Source: Temnopleurus reevesii
Taxonomy: Eukaryota > Echinodermata > Echinoidea > Temnopleuroida > Temnopleuridae
Length of the DNA: 28,726 nt
NCBI GenBank assembly: GCA_036244855.1
Contig: BQKZ01007445.1
Span: 1-28,726 of the forward strand
Reading direction: 5' to 3'
This document shows positions 12,201-22,451 of this stretch, piece after piece (position 1 is the first letter of the stretch; the number at the start of each line of letters is the position of its first letter). The translations under genes were made by a program, and so were the position numbers. The notes beneath the pieces are model-generated. The model was not told the origin of the DNA and did no database searches. It worked only from the letters and a program-made list of their open reading frames with translations.

Positions 12201-15200
12201 AAGAACAACCTTTGTGTTAAAGGTATACATAACATTTGCATCTATTAGTAACCCCTCTATTGTAACGTGAATTTGTATTTGTGCAAGGTATACGCAGGGC
12301 ACGCATGAAACAATGATTATGATTGGCACGTTCCGATCAACTGCAACTTGCGATCAATTGCAACTTTTGAACAACACCCCTTTACTCTCACTACCAGCTC
12401 CTCGATGATAATACAAAGCTTTTCCGATCGTCATGATTGTTTCGATGCTCTTGCAAGCTGAGAAATTTATTCAAATTGACATGTGCGAGGGACATATGTA
12501 AGGGCCTGGAATGAGTTGGCAATTTGCAGAGGAGGAATGATTGTTTATTGATGCACACGATGTGCAACCACAACATAAACATAATTTAATTAAAAAACAT
12601 TGTTGTAGATGTGTAAATATTCCTCCCTTATCACTGTGTAGGCTTGTTCGGTGAGCTTTCGTGAGCTTTTTCTTTATAGGAAAAAGCATTATTGTTACAA
12701 TTGACAGCCTGCATTCTATACATTACATTACAATATGTATACCGATTTTAATTTCTTCACTTTGACAAATAGAGTACCCAATTGGTGATGCCATACATTT
12801 TGTTATGTTCCTTTAATAGCCATATTTGTATTAAAAATAACCCAAAACATAGCCAGAATTTAATCAAAATCAATCCAATGGGAGCAGGGTGCTACAAGAA
12901 TTTTTTTCACCAGTCGCCCAGTCGGGCAACCAAGTTTTCAAATCACTTGCCCGAACAAAATTTCCTTTGCCCCAAATTGATGGCCTATGCCAATTTGTGC
13001 ATGTACAATGTAAATGAAAACTAGATAAAGCTGCTACTTGCCCTTTTGGGCAAGTGAAAATCTTATTTACTTGCCCAACAGCTTTATTTTGTTGCCCAGG
13101 GCATGCGGGCAAGTGGGTTTGTAGCGCCCTGGCGGTGGTCGAGATGTAGCATTTTTGTATAAGATGAAATTTTTGTGGTGGTTTTATTTTTGCTAATTTC
13201 GCGATTTTGGCCATGTGGTTCACATTCATTTGTGTACAAACACTTTCAAAAACATGAAAATACAGTATTGATTGAATTAAAGGTATCATATTCCCACCAT
13301 GTCCCACCAAGGCTGATGTAAAACGCATGCATTTTCGTGGGACATGGTGGGACACTGTTCACCTAACATGCCAATGTGTCAAACTGGTCCTAAATCGTGA
13401 AAATATCTGTATGCTTTAAATTGTGGCTTATACAGTAGGCTGATTGAATTAATTAATGTCTAATTATTCTATTCTCTGTATTCTTGTAGGAGAAGTATTT
13501 CATGGTTGCGGACCATTTCAAAGACATTGACGAGCTCAACACAACAACAAAGTATGGTGCACCAAACTTTCGTAAATCACACGGGGGCTACCCGGTGTAC
13601 GGCATGGGGCAACCTTCCTCGGACGGGCTCAGGAAAGTCATGGAGTACCTGGAACATGAAAAGTATTCGGTAGGTACACACGTTTTGCAGAGATAATAAT
13701 AATGATAATAATTATAACATTTATATGGCGTTTTATACTCGCATTTCTAAGCACCTTGCTATTGGTGAACTAAATCCTTAACAGGCAAATTAAATTAAAT
13801 TGATTAGGAAAACAAAGATAAAAAATTAAGGGGGCAAACATGTGCGCCTCCATAAAGTAAAGACCAACCCACAGCTGAGTGAAGTATACTAGGCATTTAA
13901 GAGATGGGTTTTGAGTAAAGTGATGAGATGCCAACCGTTCTGGAATAAGCACAAGGTGTAGTTTCATATGAATTCAAGGTTTTTGTTACAAGGGTATGGC
14001 TGACAGTATAGGTTATTGTTGCCATATTTTATGTCGCTTTCGTTCAGCTGTTGCATCATTGACAGTTTGATTTCTACTTCTTTGCATATTTCAATTCAGA
14101 GCAGTTGAAATCTCTGTAATGTGACATGTTAGTGTTTAGAATTGGAGGAGGATGAGGAGGAGGGGGAAGAGGAGATGGAGGACAAGGAGGAGAAGGAGGA
14201 GGAAGGNNNNNNNNNNNNNNNNNNNNNNNNNNNNNNNNNNNNNNNNNNNNNNNNNNNNNNNNNNNNNNNNNNNNNNNNNNNNNNNNNNNNNNNNNNNNNN
14301 NNNNNNNNNNNNNNNNNNNNNNNNNNNNNNNNNNNNNNNNNNNNNNNNNNNNNNNNNNNNNNNNNNNNNNNAGTTGGAGGAGAAGGAGGAGGAGAAGAGG
14401 AGGAGGGGAGAAGGAGAAGGAGGAGAAGGATGATGAGGAGGAGGACTAGAGGGGAGGAGGAGGAGGAGGAGGAAGAAGGAGGAGAAGAAGTAGAAGAGGG
14501 GGAGAAGGAGAGAAGGAGAATGGAGGAGGAGGAGGATCAAGAACTAGAAGAGAAGGCAATTTCTCCATGAAGAAGCATCTTGAGTATATGTGGTATCAAG
14601 TCTGACATTCTATGTTTTGCAGATAATACATGTATGTATTTTCTATTTCTTCCACAAGATGAAGTACATGTACATGTATCTCAGAGAACAATTTTATGAT
14701 AAAGCGAACATTCTTCAAATACAGTCATGTGAACATGGTATTGTGCATTGGAAAGCTATCTTTGATTTTCTCATTAAAAATGATTTTAATGGAAATCAAT
14801 CATCAGAGTCTAGAAAGGCATCCTATACAAACTCAGCCAATTTTAATTTACAAGATTATCCATTACTCTAGTTGTTGAATATTTATTTTATCACAACGTG
14901 GAAAGAAACAGACAAAAGTTAGATTTACTGTAACAAGGTCCACCTCTCTCCCCAAAATATCTTTTGATTACCCAAATGCCCTTTTTAAGAATGTTGTTGA
15001 TTGCAAAAAAAGTGGATTTTTTAAACCTTTTTTTCATTTCCTTTTTTATAATTCTCAAAATTTTTAGGAAAACTAGACTTAGATGGGAGTGAAAAGCCAA
15101 GCAACAATCACATCAATACTGTGATTTTTAATTTTGAAAGAGGAGTAAGAGAAAACCAAACACCAAACAACAATATAATACCAGAAGCCTTAACATAAAA

Positions 15201-18200
15201 GAGATACAATTAATTTTGCAATTAATTGTATCTCTTTGGTACACACTTTGCCATAGACTTACGATAAATATTTGTTGTAAGTTTAATTGCATCTTTTATG
15301 TTACAGGCTTCAGGGCCCCGTAACATAAAGGTTTGCGATTAATCGCTATTTAACTTTGCGATCAATTGCAAACTTTAGTACACGATTTGCCATAGACTTG
15401 CGATTGATATCAATCGCTATCAGATTAGCAATTAGTCGCAAACCTTTATGTTACGGGGCCCAGGTCTGGCAATTATTAGAGGGTTAATTGGCTGGTTGAG
15501 GGCTACCAAATAATTCATTTCTGGCCTAAGGGAAACCAAGCACACATTTTCCTCTTCTTTGTTTTCAATTTTCTAAGGTAACCAATGACGCTTATTCCAA
15601 AGAGGAAAGTGTAGAAAGCAAATAAATTAGTGTCGAAGAAACGTCCTCGACAACGCTTCCTTCGCACACAGAGAAGGCTGGCTCGACGTCCGCACAGTGT
15701 GTGCACAGCAAAGCCTGCTGCCATGCCAACGGTGCATTACGACTCATTACTATCGCATGCTAATGGGTCTTGCACAGATTTCTCACAATGATTCTGTCAT
15801 ACATTACTCATTATAGACACGGCAAAATGGAGAAAACAAAAAGTGCGAGTACAGTGGAAGCTCAGTATAACGAGGACTTTGAACCATCAAATACAAAAAA
15901 ATGTACCTTGTTATAGCAGTCCCTGGCCCCATGACTCTGGAATAGTCTCCCCACATCTCTCCGCAATACCAAATCACTCAACCTTCTCAAGAAACACCTC
16001 AAAACCCATCTTTATAATTCCTAATGTAGCTGAATCTATGTATTTTTAAGCAGCGCTTTGTCTCCTCTGGAAAAAGCACTATATAAATTCAATTATTATT
16101 AATAATAATAATAATTTACAGCATTTATAACGCGCTTATCACAAATTATGTCCTTATTATTATAATCTCGTTATATAGCAGGGTTAAAAAACTATAAGTT
16201 TTGAAGAGCTGGGACCAGAACTTCTACCTCTTTTGAGGAAATTTGTTGTATCAGGGCCCTATTGCATAAAAAGTTGCGTTTAACCCCAAGTCAAAAAATT
16301 TAACGCAACTCCATTTTCAACTAACCAGGAGCACGTATTTAGGATTTGCGTTTAATTGTCTGAGTTGCATTTAAATGCAACTTTTTTTGCAATAGGGATC
16401 TCTTTATCCACTGTACAAGTGGCATGCAATGCCTGCATTATCTAGGGTTTGTAATTGATTCAAGATTTTTTGAAAATTTTTTCGTTATTGGTTCTCTATA
16501 AGATACGCTGTAGAGATTTTCTCCCTTACACAGAGCTCCTTTATTGAACAAACAGATATACATTTTAATCATTTGTTTACGTTTTAGAATAAAAGGTTTA
16601 CAACATCAAAAACATGATTTTGAAAACAATTTTATCCATGAATAATTGTGTCTCAAGCCAGTCCAAAGGGAATATTACAAAAATACAAATGCATATACTA
16701 CATCTTCAATGGAAAGTATGAATTCAAAATGGTATTAAAGAATGGTTTTATTATAGTATTTTATTTAAGGCACGATGTTGATTTGTAGGATCCGTATATT
16801 AAATTTAAGAAAAAAATAGCACAATTTGTGTATGTTGGCTTCCCCTGAACTCCCATGTCATATCAAGAAAAAATGGTACTGCCCTCCCCAAATGGAAGTG
16901 AATTGAGCTTTAACATTAAAAAAAATCCAGCTGCAAAACTTGAAAGGAATCCAGACTTTATTAATAGGGTATGGCTAATGGCTTGATAGTATTCCTCAAG
17001 TGGGAAGGGGGTCTGACGATTATTTGACAAGCAAAAAAAAAGGTATTTTGCTGCACGATATCGGATTTTCTGTTATTCTGTTATTGTCAGCTTTGAGAAT
17101 AGAGGGTAATACAAATATTGCCAATATGGCAATAATTTGGGTTCCCATGATAATCATAACCCTTGAATAATGTTTTCTTAAACTTAGTTGTCTTATTTTC
17201 AGCGGTCTTTGGTAGAAACAATATTATCTTCATGATAGTGGTATACAACTTTGCTTTGATCAAAGTACTTCATGCTTCGTATTAGAATTTTTCTTGATAG
17301 TTTATGACAGTTTATTGTGTTAATATTTATGAAACTCACTGAAACAAAATATCAGCCATATTTTTGTCAATATGATTTGAAGGCAATACATCGAATAATG
17401 ACAAAAACATGATATTGAATGTTCACTATGGCATTTCGATATGATATTTTGACATCATTGTAATATCGTGGAGCTATCGTACAAGTGAATTAAAAAAAAA
17501 AGTTGACTCAGCTTCAGGTGTGTGGTTAAAGTCCTGTTCTTGATTGTAAATGTCAATCTCTTTGATGTTTACATTCTACATGTACTCAGCCATTTTTTTT
17601 CTTTGCAGGAGATCCTCGTAATCAACATCCGAAATTAACCTGTTCTTTTCCTCAAACATGGGCGGAATTATGTTTCATACGCACCTCGCGAGAGAGACTG
17701 CCTAATTCAAAACTTCTTAATCATCATTCAGACTATCTTGATGTGTATTGTGATATATATATATATCAATAGCAAGTGTCAATCTCTTCAATGTTTACAC
17801 TTCACTCAGCCAATTTTTTTTGTTACAGGAGATCCTCATAATCAACATCCAAAATGAACCTGGTCTTTTCCTCTTTTCCTTAATCATCATTCAGACTATC
17901 TTGATTATGTATTTTGATACATGTACATGTACAAATGTAGTTGAATATCAATAGCAAGAGTGAATCTCTTTGATGTTTTCTTCTTTACCCAACTGTTTTT
18001 GTTTTCCTTTGCAGGAGATCCTCGTAATCAACATCCGAAATGAACCTGTCCTGTTCCTCAAACACGGGCGGAATTACGTTTCATACGCACCTCGCGAGAG
18101 AGACTGCCTAATTCAAAACTTCTTAATCATCATTCAGACTATCTTGATATGTATTTTGATACATGTAGTTGAATATCAATAGCAAGAGTGATTCTCTTCA

Positions 18201-21200
18201 ATGTTTTCATATCACTCAGCCATATTTGTTTTGCTTTGCAGGAGATCCTCTTAATCAACATCCAAAATGAACCTGTGTTGTTCCTCAAGCATGGGCGGAA
18301 TCACGTTTCGTATGCACCTTGCAAGAGAGACAGCCTAACTCAGAACATCCCCGCCTATCATTTAAACTTTATTGATATGTACAATGTATCATGATAGTTT
18401 TAGCAAGAGTCAACCTTTTCAATGTTTACATTTTTACTCACTCAGCCGTTTTTGTTTTTGTTACAGGAGATCCTCATAATCAACATCCAAAATGAATCTG
18501 TGCTGTTCCTCAAGCGTGGTTAGAATTATGTTTCGTACGCACCTTGTGAGAGAGACAGTCTAACTCAAAACATCCCTGCTTATCATTCATATATTTCTGA
18601 CAAGTTTATTTTGACAGTTTACAAAGAATCAATCTCTTCAATGTTTACATTTTGCTCAGCCATTTTTGTTTTTCTTTGCAGGAGATACTCGTAATCAACA
18701 TCCGAAATGAACCTGTGCTATTCCTCAAGCATGGACGGAATCACGTTTCGTACGCACCTCGCGAGAGAGACAGCCTCGCTCATAACATCATGCCCATCAT
18801 TTTGACATTCTTGATATGCATTTTGATTATTATCTTTCAATCTCTTTGATGTTTATATTTTGCTCAGCCATTTTTGTTTTTCTTTGCAGGAGATCCTCGT
18901 AATTAACATCCGAAATGAACCTGTTCTGTTCCTCAAACACGGACGGAATTACGTTTCATACGCACCTCGCGAGAGAGACAGCCTGACTCAAAACATTCCA
19001 GCCCATCATTCAGATGCAGAGGACATTGCAGTGCAGGAAGTTTCAATGCGAAAAGAGGTCAGTTTCGACGATGATTGTCATCTTTATTTAATTAATGCTC
19101 TTTATTCAGTTTTTGGTACTGTGCTGGGTGAAATTTACGCTTGGGCCTTATTTTGGGGAATTTGGCGGCCATAAGTTCTTCAACATTTTAAATCATTAGA
19201 ATGCCCACCAACATACTGGAGAATTTGGTGGTCCTGGAAAGTCAGGGAAAAGTCAAGAAATTTGGAAAAGTTGTGAAAGGTCATGCAATTGCATGTACAT
19301 GTACTTCTGGATTTGGCATCTTTCCAGTTTGTTGTGTCTCGCAAGTCTCATAATACATGTGTGTCGCTGTGAGTTTAGAAATTGTGCCATAAAGGAAGTC
19401 CGGGAAAGCAGCAAATTGGTCATGGAAAAGTCATGGAATTCTGTTTTTATATTTCTTTCGGAACTCTGCTAAAATCCATGTAAACTACCACTGTCTTTTA
19501 GATACAATCAACGCAATCAACCTTTGAGTCCTACCTAAAGACCCATCTATTCCCCACTCCCTTGTCGTCACAAGAATAACCATATCATACCACCGCTGGG
19601 AGTTTTTGGACTGAAAGATAAATCATAGCACTGATTAGAACATTAAAATCTATGAGACATTATTTTGAGTAATTTGAGTGCCATGAGTGCCCAACCGGGG
19701 CAGAGACTGGCCCTATACAAGAGGCCATCATCATCACAAGGCTCAATTCAACCTTTACTTTTCCCAATATATATTCGTTACTTTTCTTCATTTCTCCACA
19801 ATTGACTCCAGATTGTCAAGTTTGCCCTGGGGAATACGGAAAACAAATTTGCATTTTACGACGACATTGAGGACCTGTCGGAAGAGCCGCACATGTATGA
19901 GATAGAATACATAGAGGACATTAAGACGACCAATGAGGTCTATGGTCTCCATACTGTCGGGATCAGAAATGCGTTCTTCACGAGAATACCCATGTCATCC
20001 TCCAAGGCACCGATCGATAAGGCGATCGATCATCTGCTCAATGCTGTGAAGGTGATTGATTATTTTTACATTTAAATTTTCTTACATATTCTCAGAGGTA
20101 ATAATGATAATAATAATCAGAAAATTTATATAGCACAGTCACTAAATGGATATACTCTACTGCGCTGTGATGTTAGGGTCTGTGGATATTGTCACTAAAA
20201 TAATGCATAAAGGTACAAGATATTATTGAAAAGATGACAGTTATAAGGCAAATGCGAGTCTGCAAGCACATACCCCAGGTTTTCGGTGTGTGCATGCGCA
20301 GAGCATAAGGGTATGCATTGTGTGACTACATCACACACAGCATTGCAAAGATTGCATAATCTGTATCATGCTCACACTGAAAACCTAGGGTATGTACTTG
20401 CAGACTAGGCAAATGCCTGAATTCAAGCCTTAGTAATATATTTTCTGCCCATAGTATTAGAATTTTGCGTGCAAAGTAATGCATTCTAGGGGATTTTCAA
20501 ACCCTAGACTGAGCATTCTCAGCTGGCGTCACGACGTTCAGTGATTTTTCTCATAATGATGAGTGAAAAATATTTTTCAGAATGTTAAGGAAGTATTTAT
20601 CATGACACTGTTATACTATTTTTTTTAATTGTTCTTTTATACTCAGGAATAATGATATCAATAATATTACAGTAATGCAATAATGATAGGGATAATACAG
20701 TAAGTACTAATGATGATGATGATTATAATTATAATGATATTGACAATGACAATGATAATGATGGCAATGATAATGATGATGATGATAATGATGACGATGA
20801 GGATGATGATGCTGAGGATGATGGTGATGGCGATAGTGATGGTGATGATGTTGATAATAATGGTGATGATGATAATTATAATAATGATAATGATATAGAA
20901 TGAGATATGGAATATTTTTCTTTCATGTCAATGAAATGCTTATGAAATTTTGATATATTTTTCAGATTTTCCCCTCTTTGTTACTGCCTCTAATTTACCT
21001 CTCATTCATCTTCTGTTTTCATAGGAGGTGCCATCATTGTTCAGCAAAGAGGAATCGCTTCTACCGACCATCGTGTTCTCCGGTCACATGGGGGCGGGCC
21101 GTACCACTTTTGCGATGTCCTTGGGTATTCTAATCGTAGCACATCAACGGGGTTTCCCATCACAAGCATAGTGAGTGATTATATTTGTATCTTCTTATTA

Positions 21201-22404
21201 CCTTTTTATATCAATAATTATAATTATTTTAAATGTGCACTTTCTGACAAATAACACTTCATATCAATTTATATAGCAAAAACTTAAATGAAATACAACA
21301 AATAGCAATATACAACACGTCTCATTAAATGGAATACAACAATAACAGTTAACAGTAAATAATGGTTTAAAAACAGCACATACATGTATTTGTTGGAAAT
21401 CTTGTACTTGTAGAGCAACTAGAGTGTACAGCATAATGTATATTTGATCAAACATCTAAAATTTTGCACCCCATTAGGAGCTCTGAAAGGACAAAACTCC
21501 ATAATTTTTGCTTGGAATTTTTTTCAGATAATTTAGTCATCTTAGCTCATTAGGAAGCTTATTCCACATTAACAGAGTAAAGTGTTCAAGTCATTTAACT
21601 TCAGGGCATTGCACACCACACAAATATTATTCTTACGACCTTGGGGTACGACCATTGGACTAATTTTGTAAATACTGAAGCACACTGTAATATGTCGTCT
21701 CACAGCCAGGAACTTGATACTTGAAACTTTTTGAAGTATCAAATATTAAGTACCTTGCCATGAAGCAACATGTTATAGCGTGTTTAAGTATTTGCAACAT
21801 TGGTCGTAAGACTTTGGGGGCGCAAGCTGAAGTTGATCGGAACGTGCCAATCAAAATCATTGTTTCATGTGTGTCAAATACACATACTTTGTGCGAATGA
21901 CAATGCGTATTAATACAATTTGCAAAGTTGCAGTTTATTTTTTTGTTTGTTTATGTGTTGTATGTGTTGTATTTTAATGAAATTGAATAAACACATTTGA
22001 ATTGAATTGAAAAAATTTTCAACAACACCCCCTTAAAATTGTGTATTGTGCGTTAATTGGCCTTTATTATTTATGTATATTTCTTAATATTTTCTGCAGT
22101 GACAACTGTCCAACACAAGACCAGTCGCCCAAGCTTGAGCTGGGCGAGTTCTGGGCGGTGATGAAGGTTTGCAGCTTACTTCCAGACGGCATGAAGAGAA
22201 AGAGAGAGGTAAGTCAGCTTTTTATAGGGTGTCACCACCATCCTTTCGTGTCACTGTCTGTGCGTAGATTTCCTGTACAAGTCAATGCGAGAGGCTTTCT
22301 GTCGCCAGCTATGACGAAACAGGCGGCAGTGAGTGGAGAGGTGACAGATAATGCCGGGTTTGCATAGTCTTGGAATATCCTGTCAATTTCCAGGGAAAAG
22401 TAGC

Positions 22405-22451
<47 letters not shown>

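Larger units (their letters stand above)
6291..13489 (+). other. Intron 2
   Basis: About 7.2 kb, GT (6291) to AG (13489), with no gene. Contents: poly-G 6317-6326, MITE 6384-6568, nested elements 7136-7880, low-complexity ATT run 7914-7940, a SINE piece 8880-9025, a poly-G run near 9065-9077, an inverted repeat pair (9295-9500 and 13140-13436), a hairpin 9942-10007, a 14-base tandem repeat near 10134-10177 and a hAT-like MITE 12885-13131. Bases 10200-12300 show nothing recognisable. A piece at 12310-12345 matches 21835-21870 inverted. Confidence 0.8.
13670..17608 (+). other. Intron 3 (up to the first exon 4 copy)
   Basis: GT at 13670; the first acceptor AG is at 17608 and that of the full exon at 18889. 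Contents: minus-strand LINE tail 13690-13960, purine tract with assembly gap 14142-14545, twin MITEs 15182-15461, LINE end 15920-16130, MITE 16254-16398. Bases 16400-17550 and 14570-15170 show nothing recognisable beyond AT-rich DNA. AAGAGCTGGGACCAGAA occurs at both 10760 and 16205 and marks another unassigned repeat. Confidence 0.75.
17552..18889 (+). repeat. Tandem array of six partial exon 4 copies with splice acceptors
   Basis: Units of about 186-226 bases each hold an intron end (CTCAGCC, T-rich tract, TTTGCAG or GTTACAG), the first part of exon 4 (about 105-120 bases, shorter in copy 2), and a short AT-rich spacer. Exon-like starts are 17609, 17829, 18015, 18242, 18467 and 18682; the full exon follows at 18890. 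All six keep a clean acceptor. None reaches the region of the true donor, since similarity to the full exon ends around the CATCATTCAGA equivalent or before. Copies 3, 4 and 6 are open across the shared part, copy 2 has a net 57-base in-frame loss, and copies 1 and 5 carry stops. Confidence 0.92.
20052..21024 (+). other. Intron 5
   Basis: GT 20052 to AG 21024. It holds a minus-strand LINE/SINE-type tail (20098-20175: ATAATAATAATCAGAAAATT, TATATAGCACAG, TGCGCTGTGATG), a MITE with target duplication (20246-20416) and a GAT/AAT-rich low-complexity tract (20700-20895). No gene; the Met-rich ORF in the tract is repeat. Confidence 0.8.

Noticed and set aside
12870..13355. 161-codon minus-strand ORF
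   Set aside because: It crosses a hAT-like MITE and another repeat, has no recognisable domain, and is best explained by chance in repeat DNA.
14142..14570. Glu/Gly-rich or Arg-rich protein
   Set aside because: It is a translation of a GGA/GAA repeat through an assembly gap; open in several frames on both strands.
17609..19057. Mutually exclusive alternative exons of the Dscam type
   Set aside because: Only the last copy has a donor; the other six end in stops or intron-like sequence, so they cannot be spliced in as internal exons.
17552..19057. CRISPR-like or satellite array
   Set aside because: The repeated unit is coding sequence plus a splice acceptor, with long diverged units; nothing resembles a CRISPR repeat-spacer pattern.
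20710..20898. Met/Ile-rich small protein
   Set aside because: Translation of the GAT/AAT low-complexity tract.
22041..22367. 108-codon plus-strand ORF
   Set aside because: Only 22100-22208 is real (exon 7); the rest is intron on either side of the splice sites.
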